A stretch of DNA of 64,000 bases, taken from assembly GCF_000022145.1 (NCBI RefSeq), contig NC_011891.1, forward strand, positions 2,554,001 through 2,618,000, read 5' to 3'. The position numbers and the translations under genes were made by a program. How positions within the stretch are numbered: the first letter of the stretch is position 1; every line of letters starts with the position of its first letter. This DNA is from Anaeromyxobacter dehalogenans 2CP-1 (GTDB taxonomy: Bacteria; Myxococcota; Myxococcia; Myxococcales; Anaeromyxobacteraceae). Positions 39,473-47,444 of the stretch are shown piece after piece. The notes beneath the pieces are model-generated. The model was not told the origin of the DNA, did not search any database, and saw only the letters and a list, made by a program, of their open reading frames with translations.

Positions 39473-41092
39473 TCAGTCGAAGAACCCGTGCAGCCACAGC
39501 CGCCCGTCGGCGCCGTCGCGGTACACCCAGCAGTCGCCGAGCCCGTCCAGCCGGACGCGGTAGTAGTCGCGGTCGAACCCGCCGGCCCACCACTCGCCGC
39601 GGAGCCGCTCCGGGCCCTCCAGCGCGAGCACCGCGCGGTCGCGCCCACCCACCCGCAGCGCGGTGAGCCGGCCGCCCTCGCCCTCGGCGACCACCTGCTC
39701 CGGCGCGGCGAGCAGCCGGGTGGGCCGGAACGCGGCCTCGCCGTCCTGCCCAGCCCCGCGCGCCTCCGCGCCTGCGGACGGCGCCGCCCGCCCCGGGCCC
39801 GCCGGAGGGCGAGCGGGCGCGCGACCGGGGCCGCTCGGCGCCCTGGGCCGGAACGGCACCGGCCGGTAGGCGCCCTCCGGGCGGTAGCGCGCCACCGGCT
39901 CGGCCGCGAACAGCGCGCCGTCCCCGAGCCGCACCGCGAGGCGCGCCAGCACGCCCTCCAGCGCGGCGACCGCCTCCGGCCGGTCGCCGAACGCGAGCTG
40001 CTCGGCGGCCACCGGCGCCACCTCGGCGGCCACGAGCCGCAGCGCCGTCACGGCGCCGGGCAGCCGGAGCGCGAACAGGTGCTCCTTCACCGGGACGAGC
40101 CAGCGCGCCGCAGACGCGCTGGGCTGCGAGAGCGGCACCTGGATCCGCTCTTCGCCGCGCGGGTCGAGCGCGAGCACGAGGCGCAGGCGGGTCGCCCCGA
40201 GCCCACGCCCGGCCAGCCGCGCCGCCACCCGATCCGCGAGCCGCTTCAGCCCGAACAGCAGCGGCTCGGCGCTCTCCGCCGGCGCCTCCAGCTCCAGCGA
40301 CTCCTGGGGGAGCGTCTCCGGCACGTGCGGCACGAGCGGCGACACGTCCTCGCCGCGGGCCAGCCGCGCCGCGCGCACGCCCTCCGGCCCGAACCGGTGC
40401 GCGAGCGTGCCCTCCGGCAGCCGCGCCAGCGCGCCCGCGTCCCCCACCCCCACCGCCGCCAGCCGGCCGGCGACCGCCGGCGCCAGCCCGAGCGCCGCGA
40501 GCGGGAGGCCCGCCAGCGCGGCCGCCGCCGCGGCGCCCCCGGGCGCGACCCCGTGGACCGCGCCGTCGAAGCGCCCGTGCCGCGCCAGGGCCGTCGCCGG
40601 CCCTCGCCCGGTCGCCACCACGGCGCGCGCGGCGTAGCCCATGTCCACGGCGGCCTGCACCGCCCGGCGCGCCAGCCGCTCCTCGCCCGGCCCGAACGCC
40701 GCCGACGCTGCGCCCGTGCCGGGGCCGGCCGCGAGCAGGCGCGCGGCGCCCGCATCCAGCAGCAGCGCGTCGGGCGCCGCCACCTCGACGGCGGGGGCGA
40801 TCCCGAGCAGGACCTCGGCGAGCGCGCGCAGCGCGGCGAGGTCCGCGGCGGCATCCCGCACCACCGTCTCGAGCCGTCCGCAGGCGGCGAGCGCCTCGGC
40901 CGCGGACTGGCCGGGACGCACGCCGGCGGCGCGTGCGGCCGGGGTACAGCACACCACCCGCCCTTCCTCGAGGACTGCGACGAGCGCCGCGAGCCCGCGG
41001 GCGGCGCGCTCGCGCCCGCGCAGGACGCGCTGGAGCGGGAGATCGGGGAGCTGCAGCGCCACCACCCGCGGGGCGACCGGCTCACGCGGCAT
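39473..41092 (-). CDS. imuB: ImuB, inactive Y-family polymerase subunit
   Basis: Adaptor of the ImuA-ImuB-DnaE2 translesion complex, related to DinB polymerases but catalytically dead. From ATG 41092 the 539-aa protein begins RVVALQLPDLPLQRVL where active Y-family enzymes carry their first catalytic Asp residues, then RPGQSAAEALAACGRLETVV, a helix-hairpin region (LPLAALGLAPAVAGRLAAVG), and a little-finger-like domain. After a Pro/Arg/Gly linker the C-terminus ends in RGEWWAGGFDRDYYRVRLDG and WLHGFFD, typical of actinobacterial and myxobacterial ImuB. The gene overlaps imuA by 11 nt. Confidence 0.9.
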   Translation of the reverse strand: MPREPVAPRVVALQLPDLPLQRVLRGRERAARGLAALVAVLEEGRVVCCTPAARAAGVRPGQSAAEALAACGRLETVVRDAAADLAALRALAEVLLGIAPAVEVAAPDALLLDAGAARLLAAGPGTGAASAAFGPGEERLARRAVQAAVDMGYAARAVVATGRGPATALARHGRFDGAVHGVAPGGAAAAAALAGLPLAALGLAPAVAGRLAAVGVGDAGALARLPEGTLAHRFGPEGVRAARLARGEDVSPLVPHVPETLPQESLELEAPAESAEPLLFGLKRLADRVAARLAGRGLGATRLRLVLALDPRGEERIQVPLSQPSASAARWLVPVKEHLFALRLPGAVTALRLVAAEVAPVAAEQLAFGDRPEAVAALEGVLARLAVRLGDGALFAAEPVARYRPEGAYRPVPFRPRAPSGPGRAPARPPAGPGRAAPSAGAEARGAGQDGEAAFRPTRLLAAPEQVVAEGEGGRLTALRVGGRDRAVLALEGPERLRGEWWAGGFDRDYYRVRLDGLGDCWVYRDGADGRLWLHGFFD

Positions 41093-41768
41093 GGCCCGCC
41101 CTCCCCGCCACCGCGCCGCCCATCGCCCGGCGGGCCACCAGGCGCCCGCCCTCGCACGAGAGCTCGAGCCGGAGCGCCGCGGGCACCCGCAGGGCGGCAC
41201 GGCGCGGCGCGAGCCACAGCCCCACCGATCCGCCCTTCTCCGCCGCGGCCTGGAGCCGCCGCGCCATCGCGTCCGCGCCGTGCGCCAGCCGCGCCGCCGG
41301 CACGTCCACCACCACCGCCGCGAACGCGCCCGAGGCGAGCAGCGCCTCGGCGGCCCACAGCGCCGTGACCGCCGGCGCGCGCGCCGCGTCGCCGTCGCGC
41401 GCCTGCGACGGCCCTGCGCCCGGCGCCGAGCCGGTCGCGGGCCGCACCACGAGCAGCCGCGCGAGATCCACCCCGCGCGCCGCCGCGGCGGGCGGGTAGA
41501 GGTCCCCCCGGACGTCCACCCACGCGGACAGGTCTTCCGGGCCGAGCCCGGCGACCAGCGAGAGGGCGACCGCCGTCTTGCCGCTGGCCGGCCCGCCCGC
41601 GAGCTCGCACAGCGCGCCGCGCGGGAACCCACCGCCCGGCAGCGCCGCGTCCACCTCCGGCAGTCCGCTCGGGACGCAGCCCTCCCGACGCGCCGGGCGG
41701 CGCTCGATGCGGCGGATCTCATCGCGCAGGTGCGCGAGGACGAGGTGACGTTCCCTGGGCTGCGACAT
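41082..41768 (-). CDS. imuA: ImuA, RecA-like mutasome subunit
   Basis: A 228-aa RecA-superfamily protein that opens the imuA-imuB-dnaE2 cassette. The Walker A motif is GGPASGKT (58-65), preceded by GLPEVDAALPGGGFPRGALC, typical of the ImuA/SulA-like family; the Walker B-like strand is AFAAVVVDVPAARL. ImuA modulates RecA and supports DnaE2/ImuB mutagenesis after DNA damage. ATG 41768. Just upstream is a promoter whose spacer is a LexA-type motif, so damage induction is expected. Confidence 0.85.
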   Translation of the reverse strand: MSQPRERHLVLAHLRDEIRRIERRPARREGCVPSGLPEVDAALPGGGFPRGALCELAGGPASGKTAVALSLVAGLGPEDLSAWVDVRGDLYPPAAAARGVDLARLLVVRPATGSAPGAGPSQARDGDAARAPAVTALWAAEALLASGAFAAVVVDVPAARLAHGADAMARRLQAAAEKGGSVGLWLAPRRAALRVPAALRLELSCEGGRLVARRAMGGAVAGRAGHAA

Positions 41769-41789
41769 GGCCGGCGGCTCCTGCCCGCA

Positions 41790-41818
41790 ACTTAGCTGCT
41801 CGCGCGTTCAGGTAGCAA
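41790..41818 (-). promoter_or_regulatory. imuA promoter
   Basis: Minus strand TTGCTA (41813-41818), 17-nt spacer, CTAAGT (41790-41795), giving a start about 15 nt before the imuA ATG. Confidence 0.65.
41796..41812. promoter_or_regulatory. LexA-type SOS box in imuA promoter
   Basis: CTGCTCGCGCGTTCAGG matches 16 of 17 positions of the LexA motif I recall for Myxococcus xanthus (CTRHAMRYBYGTTCAGS). It exactly fills the spacer between the -35 and -10 boxes, a position where a bound repressor would exclude RNA polymerase. Confidence 0.65.
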
Positions 41819-42028
41819 GACGGTCTGACACGGGGCCGCGGGCGGCCTGCGGCGCGGGCGAGCGAGGGCCTCCACCCTGCGCAACTGCCCGTGCGCACGG
41901 CACTTCCTGCGCCTTTCTCCCCGGGGCGGAACCCTTCCGCACAGGTGCCCCGGCACTACCCTATCGAAAGCCAACACGAGAGCCACGGCAGACGCCGGGC
42001 TCCGAACCAGAGCAGAGAGGGAGATCCA

Positions 42029-42802
42029 ATGAGGTATTTCGGATGGGGTACGGTGGCCGGCCTGGGCATGGCCGGGCTGCTCGTCGCGGCGCAGCCGGCG
42101 AGCGCGCAGGGAGCCACGGGCGGCTCGACGACGTCGGGCTCGTCGACGACGGATCGGGACGATCGGACCGGCACGAGGACCGGCAGCGGCAGCATGGGGA
42201 CGGGCAGCTCGAGCACCACCGGCAGCGGCTCGAGCGACACCTCCACCTCGGGCAGCACCGGCTCGGGCAGCACCGGCAGCTCGAGCTACGGCACCGGGTC
42301 CTCGAGCGACATGGGCACCGGCTCGTCGGCGTCGAGCACGGGCAGCACGATGCGCACCCACCAGCTCACCGGGACGGTCCAGAAGTTCGACAAGGACACC
42401 AAGGAGCTGACGCTCGCGAACTCCGACAGGAAGCTCCGGATCAGCGACGACACCACGGTCACGAAGGACGGCCAGATGGCCACGCTGACCGACATCCAGG
42501 AGGGCGATCAGGTCCGCGCCAGCTTCTCGGGATCGGGTGACACCGTCACCGTAAAGACGCTCGAGGTGATGAGCGCCGGGTCATCGGGCCGCAGCGGCTC
42601 GGGCAGCACGAGCGGCTCCGGCAGCAGCAGCGGGTCGGGCAGCATGGGCGGATCCGGCTCGAGCACGGACACGGGCAGCACGAGCGGCTCCGGCAGCTCG
42701 ACCGGCTCGGGCTCGTCGACCGACACCTCCGGCACCGGCGCGGCCGGCTCCGGCGGCGGGACCTCGGGCACCAGCACTCCGAGCACCGGCGGGACGAAGT
42801 AG
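42029..42802 (+). CDS. Secreted Ser/Gly/Thr-rich protein with DUF5666-like core
   Basis: A 257-aa protein with a signal peptide (GTVAGLGMAGLLVAAQPASA, cleavage after ASA likely). Residues about 28-105 and 185-257 are low-complexity Ser/Gly/Thr repeats (e.g. TSGSGSSSGSGSMGGSGSST, TDTGSTSGSGSST). Between them is a compact beta domain: LTGTVQKFDKDTKELTLANS, LRISDDTTVTKDGQMATLTD, IQEGDQVRASFSGSGDTVTV, resembling DUF5666-type OB/beta-barrel domains. GGGAG precedes ATG 42029. Function unknown; it may be a cell-surface or matrix protein. A strong hairpin terminator follows. Confidence 0.75.
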   Translation: MRYFGWGTVAGLGMAGLLVAAQPASAQGATGGSTTSGSSTTDRDDRTGTRTGSGSMGTGSSSTTGSGSSDTSTSGSTGSGSTGSSSYGTGSSSDMGTGSSASSTGSTMRTHQLTGTVQKFDKDTKELTLANSDRKLRISDDTTVTKDGQMATLTDIQEGDQVRASFSGSGDTVTVKTLEVMSAGSSGRSGSGSTSGSGSSSGSGSMGGSGSSTDTGSTSGSGSSTGSGSSTDTSGTGAAGSGGGTSGTSTPSTGGTK

Positions 42803-42824
42803 CCCCGCGAGGCCCGGAGACTCG

Positions 42825-42863
42825 AAGGGCGGGTGGCCTCGCGGCCATCCGCCCTTCCTCTTT
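42825..42863. terminator. Bidirectional terminator
   Basis: A 14-bp stem with one G-T pair (AAGGGCGGGTGGCC / GGCCATCCGCCCTT, TCGC loop) lies between the convergent Ser/Gly-rich gene and trxA; on the plus strand it is followed by CCTCTTT. Confidence 0.8.
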
Positions 42864-42885
42864 GCGCCGGCCGCGGGGGACGGGA

Positions 42886-43284
42886 TCAGGCCGAGGCGCT
42901 GCTGCGCTTCGCCGCCTCCGCCTCCTGCGCGGCGACGTCGGCGCGGACCTTGTCCATGTCGAGCGCGCGCACCTGGCGGATGAGGTCCTCCAGCGCGGCC
43001 TCGGGCAGCGCGCCGGCCTGCGAGAAGAGCAGCACCTTGTCGCGCAGGATCATCAGCGTGGGGATCGACCGGATGTCGAACGCCGCCGCGAGCTCCTGCT
43101 GCTCCTCGGTGTTCACCTTCCCGAAGGTGAGGTCCGGGTGCTTGCCCGCGACCTTCTCGTACGTGGGGCCGAACGACCGGCACGGGCCGCACCAGGTGGC
43201 CCACCAGTCGATGAGGACGATGCCGTCCTTCTCGACGACGTCCTTGAAGTTCTGCGAGGTGATCTCGACCGTCGCGTGCGCCAT
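42886..43284 (-). CDS. trxA: Thioredoxin
   Basis: A 132-aa cytoplasmic thioredoxin: WWATWCGPCRSFGP holds the redox pair C32/C35, and SIPTLMILRDKVLLF holds the cis-Pro. The last about 25 residues are an Ala/Glu-rich helical extension beyond the usual 108 aa. GGAGAC precedes the ATG at 43284. It may help provide electrons to NrdJ, though they are not linked. Convergent with the Ser/Gly-rich gene and separated from the response regulator gene by 145 nt with a hairpin. Confidence 0.92.
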   Translation of the reverse strand: MAHATVEITSQNFKDVVEKDGIVLIDWWATWCGPCRSFGPTYEKVAGKHPDLTFGKVNTEEQQELAAAFDIRSIPTLMILRDKVLLFSQAGALPEAALEDLIRQVRALDMDKVRADVAAQEAEAAKRSSASA

Positions 43285-43369
43285 GTCTCCGTGCCTCTCC
43301 GCGCCCGCCGTCCATCGGCCTCCGGGGCGCTGACACGGAGTTCGACCCCGCCGCGGGGAAAAGGGTTCG

Positions 43370-43403
43370 CCGCGCGCCCCCGCCCTGACGGGAGGGCGCG
43401 CGG
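43370..43403 (-). terminator. Hairpin after RegA-like gene
   Basis: A perfect 10-bp stem (CCGCGCGCCC / GGGCGCGCGG) with a 14-nt loop lies 26 nt beyond the response regulator stop; on the minus strand CTTTTC follows a few bases later. Confidence 0.5.
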
Positions 43404-43429
43404 TGGGCCGGCGTCGGCGGGGCGGGGCG

Positions 43430-43987
43430 CTACCTCGCCGGCGGGTACTTGTGCAGCTTCCGCTGCAGCGAGCGGCGGTGGATGCCGAGCCGCCGCGCCG
43501 CCTCGGAGATGTTGCCGCCGCAGTCGGTGAGCACGCGCTGGATGTGCTCCCACTCCGCCCGGGCGAGCGAGGGCGTCTCGATGCCCTTCTCCTTGGCGGT
43601 GTTGGTGCCGTTCAGCGCGGCCAGGATCTCGTCCGCGTCGGCGGGCTTGGGCAGGTAGCCCACCGCGCCCTCGCGCACCGCCTCGACCGCCGTCGCGATG
43701 CTCCCGTAGCCGGTGAGCATGAGCACGCGGGTGGAGGGATCCTGGCGGCGCAGCTCGCGCAGGATCTCCAGGCCCGAGCCGCCGGGCATGCGCAGGTCGA
43801 GCACCGCCATCTCCGGCGAGTCGCGGGTCGCCTCGCGCATCGCCTCCTCGGCGGAGCCGGCGGTCCGGACCTCGTACCCGCGGGCGCGGATGGCGGTGGC
43901 GAGCCGCTCGCGCAGCACCTCGTCGTCGTCCACCAGCAGGATGCTCGGCAACGACTCGCGGGTCACTTCGGGCGTCATCGTGTTCAT
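43430..43987 (-). CDS. RegA/PrrA/ActR-type response regulator
   Basis: A 185-aa regulator with a receiver domain (phosphoacceptor D64 in MAVLDLRMPGGSGLEIL, acidic D20-D22, Lys in VGYLPKPADAD) joined by a short linker (LNGTNTAKEKGIETPSLARA) to a Fis-type HTH (GGNISEAARRLGIHRRSLQR). This order and the HTH sequence match RegA/PrrA, the global redox regulators of photosynthetic proteobacteria. Its ATG overlaps the kinase stop by 4 nt (ATGA), confirming the pair. Confidence 0.88.
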   Translation of the reverse strand: MNTMTPEVTRESLPSILLVDDDEVLRERLATAIRARGYEVRTAGSAEEAMREATRDSPEMAVLDLRMPGGSGLEILRELRRQDPSTRVLMLTGYGSIATAVEAVREGAVGYLPKPADADEILAALNGTNTAKEKGIETPSLARAEWEHIQRVLTDCGGNISEAARRLGIHRRSLQRKLHKYPPAR

Positions 43988-45357
43988 GGACTGCTCCTCT
44001 CGCCGGCGGTCGACACCGGCAGCTCGAAACGCGCCTCCGTCCCGTCCCCCGGGGTGGAGGTGATGTTGAACTCGCCGCCGAGCTGCTCGGCGAGCGCCCG
44101 GGTGAGGAAGAGGCCCAGCCCCATCCCCTCCCCGGGGACCTTCGTCGTGAAGAACGGCTCACCCACGCGCGACAGCACCTCGGGCGTCATGCCGCGGCCC
44201 CGGTCGCGCACCGTGATCTGGATCCGGCCGGGCGGCGCGGTGACGAGCAGCGTGACCTGCGCCTCGGCGGGCGACGCCTGGACCGCGTTCTTGAGCAGGC
44301 CCCGCAGCGCCTCGGCGAGCCCGCGCTGAGGCCCCACCAGCGAGGCGGCCTCGGCGCTCGGGTCGATCCGCACCTCCACGCGCTGCGGCCACCGGAACCC
44401 GTCCAGCGCGGCGTCCACCCAGTCGCGCGCGCGCATCTGCGCGAACGGCTCGCCCACGTTCTCGCCGGCGTGCGCCGCCATGCGGTCGAGGATCTCGCGG
44501 CAGCGCGCCACCTGGTCGCGCACGAGCTGCAGGTCGTCGTGGAGCTCGCTCGAGGCGTCGGCCGGGATGGCGCGCTGCAGCTCCTTCGCGACCACCGCGA
44601 TGGTGGAGAGCGGGGTGGAGAGCTCGTGCGCCGCACCCGCGGCGAGCGTCGCCAGGGAGGCGAGCTTCTCGCGCCGCTGCGCCTGGGAGCGCGCGGCCTG
44701 GAGCTCACCCTCGCGTGCGGAGAGCGCGCGCGTGACCCGCTGGACGAAGAACACCACGAACACCGCGGCCAGCGCGAACGCGACCCACATGCCGCGCAGG
44801 TGCGCGGCCATGGTCTGCGCGTGGTCCATGTGGGTGCGGATGTGGTGGCTCACGCCGGCGAAGTGCTCGTGCACGAACAGCGACGCGAAGCCCGCCAGGC
44901 TGGCCGCCATGAGCAGCCACGACCAGGCGGACGGCAGCAGCACCGCGGCCAGCGCCACGTTGACGAGGTAGAGCGTGGAGAACGGGTTGGACGCGCCCCC
45001 GGTCAGGTCGAGCAGCACCGTCAGGACCGCCGCGTCGATCAGCATCACCAGCGCGATGTCCCGGTCGGTCACCTGCGCGCGGCGCGCCCAGGCGCCCAGC
45101 ACGACGTTCCCGATGACCTCCAGGACCATCACCGCCACCAGCGTGCCCATGGGCAGGCCGATGTGCGTCCACGACTGCGCGCCCACCACGATGGTGGCCT
45201 GGCCGAGGATCGCCCACCAGTGAAGCTGGACGAGCCACGACAGGTTCAGGCGGCCGCGCTCGTCGCCGGCGGCGCTGCGCGCAGGGGACCGGTTCGGGTG
45301 CGGCGCCGTCCCGGCCGCCGCCGCCAGGTCCCCCGCTGCCATCTCTCCTTGCGCCAC
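43984..45357 (-). CDS. RegB/PrrB-like redox sensor histidine kinase
   Basis: A 457-aa membrane kinase. Six hydrophobic segments lie within residues 40-210. The segment LTGGASNPFSTLYLV contains the GGxxNPF heptapeptide that binds quinone in RegB. The H-box AAGAAHELSTPLSTIAVVAK (phospho-His about residue 244) and VARCREIL (Cys near residue 286, where RegB has its redox-active Cys) follow, then HATPase motifs LKNAVQASPAEA and GEGMGLGLFLTRALAEQLGG. I chose GTG 45357 because GGGGGA precedes it; GTG 45411 and 45390 or ATG 45342 are alternatives. Redox sensing is inferred from the motifs. Confidence 0.85.
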   Translation of the reverse strand: MAQGEMAAGDLAAAAGTAPHPNRSPARSAAGDERGRLNLSWLVQLHWWAILGQATIVVGAQSWTHIGLPMGTLVAVMVLEVIGNVVLGAWARRAQVTDRDIALVMLIDAAVLTVLLDLTGGASNPFSTLYLVNVALAAVLLPSAWSWLLMAASLAGFASLFVHEHFAGVSHHIRTHMDHAQTMAAHLRGMWVAFALAAVFVVFFVQRVTRALSAREGELQAARSQAQRREKLASLATLAAGAAHELSTPLSTIAVVAKELQRAIPADASSELHDDLQLVRDQVARCREILDRMAAHAGENVGEPFAQMRARDWVDAALDGFRWPQRVEVRIDPSAEAASLVGPQRGLAEALRGLLKNAVQASPAEAQVTLLVTAPPGRIQITVRDRGRGMTPEVLSRVGEPFFTTKVPGEGMGLGLFLTRALAEQLGGEFNITSTPGDGTEARFELPVSTAGERSSP

Positions 45358-45437
45358 GGCAATCCCCCGAGAACGACGAGAGGTTAGCACAGGGGGGCCC
45401 CGCCGGAGCACGGCGCGGCCCGGTGTCGCACCACGGC

Positions 45438-45466
45438 TTGACGGCGCCCAAGCATCCCCCTAACGT
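45438..45466 (+). promoter_or_regulatory. Promoter of DciA-like gene
   Basis: TTGACG (45438-45443), 17-nt spacer, TAACGT (45461-45466). The ATG at 45474 is 7 nt after the -10, so the transcript should be leaderless or nearly so. Confidence 0.65.
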
Positions 45467-45473
45467 CGCGGCG

Positions 45474-45770
45474 ATGCGTGGCCGCCGCCGCACCGTCGCC
45501 GCCGCCCTGGCCGAAGCGCTCGCGCGGCGCCCGGAGGCGCAGTCCGCCGCGCTCGCGGCGGCCTTCGCCGAGGCCTGCGGCCCGCGGCTCTCCCGCGAGG
45601 TCTCCATGCGCGGACGTCTCCGCGACGGCCGGCTCCTGGTGCTGGTAAGCTCCCCCGAATGGGCGACCCAGGTGACCGAGCTGGCCCACATGCTGTGCGA
45701 GCGCGTGAACGCGCGCATGGGGCGGGCGGTGGCGCTCGGCCTCGAGATCCGGATCGGGCCGGAGCGCTGA
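45474..45770 (+). CDS. DUF721/DciA-like protein
   Basis: A 98-aa protein with the DUF721 pattern: a helical start (TVAAALAEALARRPEAQSAA), ACGPRLSREVSMRGRLRDGR, the strand LLVLVSSPEWATQVTELAHM, and LCERVNARMGRAVALGLEIR. DUF721 includes DciA, which loads replicative helicase in many bacteria, but short members like this one have no tested role. ATG 45474 begins right after the promoter; a longer frame upstream would span the promoter. It is 5 nt before the CAP lipoprotein gene. Confidence 0.75.
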   Translation: MRGRRRTVAAALAEALARRPEAQSAALAAAFAEACGPRLSREVSMRGRLRDGRLLVLVSSPEWATQVTELAHMLCERVNARMGRAVALGLEIRIGPER

Positions 45771-45775
45771 TCGGG

Positions 45776-47440
45776 ATGCGGCGATCCCGAACCGCCCGCC
45801 GGTCCGCCGCGCGTACCGCGATCGCGGCCGCGCTGGCGGCGTTGGTCGGCGCCTGCGCGGGGCCGGCGCGCGCGCCCTCCCCCGGCGCCATGCCGCCGGC
45901 CGCGGCGACGAGCGGGTCCCCCCACCCTGCCCCGTCGTCGGCCGCGCCCGCGCCCTCCGCGGCCGAGCCGCCCGGCACGGCCTACGGCCGCGAGCCCGCG
46001 GTCCAGGCCACCCGGATCGAGACCGAGGCGCTCGGCGCCGCCGCGGGCCGCCTCTCCGCGCGCGGCGCCCCGCGCACCTCGTCGGTCCTCTCGCTCGCCG
46101 CGCGCGAGCTCGCCGCCCTCGCCGCGACCGGCGCGGAGGAGCCGCTCGCCCGCGAGCACCTCCGCGGCGCGCTGGCGCACGCGGGCGCCTACGACCCCGC
46201 GCCGGCGGCCTACCTGGTGCGCACCGCGCCAGACCGCGCGGCCGCGGCCCTCGCCGACGTCATCCCGCGCGGCACCGCCACGCACGTGGGCGCCGGCGCG
46301 GCGCAGGCGGACGGGTCGGCGTTCGTGGTGATCCTGGCGTCGGACCGCAAGGTCCGCCTCGAGCCGGTCCCCCGCCGCGTGGCCGAGGGCGCCTCGGCGA
46401 CGATCGCCGGCGCGCTGCTCGGCGGCCTCACGCGCCCGCGCGTCTTCGTCACCTCGCCCGCGGGCGCCGTCCACGAGGAGGCGGTCACGGGCGGCCCGGA
46501 CGGCTTCCGGGCGCGCGTCGCGTTCGCCGCCGCCGGGCGGCACGTGGTCGAGGTGCTCGCGCACGGCCGCGGCGGGCCCGAGGTCGCGGCCCTGCTCGAG
46601 GTGCAGTCCGGCGCGCCCGCGGCCCCCGCGGCGCAGCCGGTGCCCGCGCGGCGGCCCGCGCCGGAGCCCGGGGACGCCTCGGCCGCGGAGGCCGGCGTGG
46701 TGCGCGCCATCAACGCGCTCCGCGCCGCGCGCGGGCTCCAGGCCGTGACGGCCGCGCCCCGGCTCACCGAGGCCGCCCGCGCGCACAGCGCGAACATGCT
46801 CGCGCAGGGCAAGGTGGCGCACGTGCTCCCGGGCACGGGCGAGCTGGTCGAGCGCCTCGCCCGCGCCCGCATCGCCTACCGGCGCGCCTACGAGAACGTG
46901 GCCCGCGCCTCGACCGCGCTCGAGGCGCACCGGGCCGCGGAGGAGAGCCCGGCGCACCTCGGCAACCTGCTCCAGCCCGGCGTGTCGAGCGTGGGCGTCG
47001 GGATCGCGCGGGGCCGGCTGTCGTCCGGCGACCCCACCGTCTACCTGACCGAGATCCTGATCGAGCCGCCGGACGACGGCGCCGGCTCGCGGCTCACGCC
47101 CGACGCGCGGGTGCGGGAGGCGATCTGGGCCCAGCGCGCGCGCCTGGGGCGGGCGCCGCTCACCGCCGACCTGCGCCTCGACGCGCTCGCGCGCGAGGCC
47201 GCGGTGGGCATGCGGGCCCGCGACGAGACCGACCCGGGCGACGTCGAGGTGCGCGCGCTGAAGCTCCGGCGCCGGATCGCCGCGGTGGACGTGTTCGTGG
47301 TGAGCGGTCCGGGCGAGGCGGCCCGGTCCGCGAACGTCGGCGACGGACGCTTCGCCCGGGTGGGCGTGGGCGCGGTGCAGGGGGACAGCCGCCGGTTCGG
47401 GCCGGGGCGGCTGTTCGTCGCGGTGATCTACACGGACTGA
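45776..47440 (+). CDS. CAP-superfamily lipoprotein (tandem CAP-like domains)
   Basis: A 554-aa predicted lipoprotein (basic start, then ALAALVGAC; lipid Cys27). After a Pro/Ser linker, residues 70-295 form an alpha/beta region without assignment (FVVILASDRKVRLEPVPRRV). A CAP (SCP/PR1) domain follows at about 305-440: VVRAINALRAARGLQAVTAA, LTEAARAHSANMLAQGKVAH, AYENVARASTALEAH, VGVGIARGRLSSGDPTVYLT. A second, shorter CAP-like unit follows (VREAIWAQRARLGRAPLTAD, RFARVGVGAVQGDSR, RLFVAVIYTD). Signature His/Glu residues look only partly kept in unit two. Role unknown; surface or periplasmic. Confidence 0.8.
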   Translation: MRRSRTARRSAARTAIAAALAALVGACAGPARAPSPGAMPPAAATSGSPHPAPSSAAPAPSAAEPPGTAYGREPAVQATRIETEALGAAAGRLSARGAPRTSSVLSLAARELAALAATGAEEPLAREHLRGALAHAGAYDPAPAAYLVRTAPDRAAAALADVIPRGTATHVGAGAAQADGSAFVVILASDRKVRLEPVPRRVAEGASATIAGALLGGLTRPRVFVTSPAGAVHEEAVTGGPDGFRARVAFAAAGRHVVEVLAHGRGGPEVAALLEVQSGAPAAPAAQPVPARRPAPEPGDASAAEAGVVRAINALRAARGLQAVTAAPRLTEAARAHSANMLAQGKVAHVLPGTGELVERLARARIAYRRAYENVARASTALEAHRAAEESPAHLGNLLQPGVSSVGVGIARGRLSSGDPTVYLTEILIEPPDDGAGSRLTPDARVREAIWAQRARLGRAPLTADLRLDALAREAAVGMRARDETDPGDVEVRALKLRRRIAAVDVFVVSGPGEAARSANVGDGRFARVGVGAVQGDSRRFGPGRLFVAVIYTD

Positions 47441-47444
47441 CGGA

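Noticed and set aside
36005-41368. 1787-codon plus-strand frame opposite dnaE2 and imuB
   Set aside because: Antisense shadow typical of high-GC DNA: His/Arg/Pro-rich without domains, while the minus strand encodes well-known proteins.
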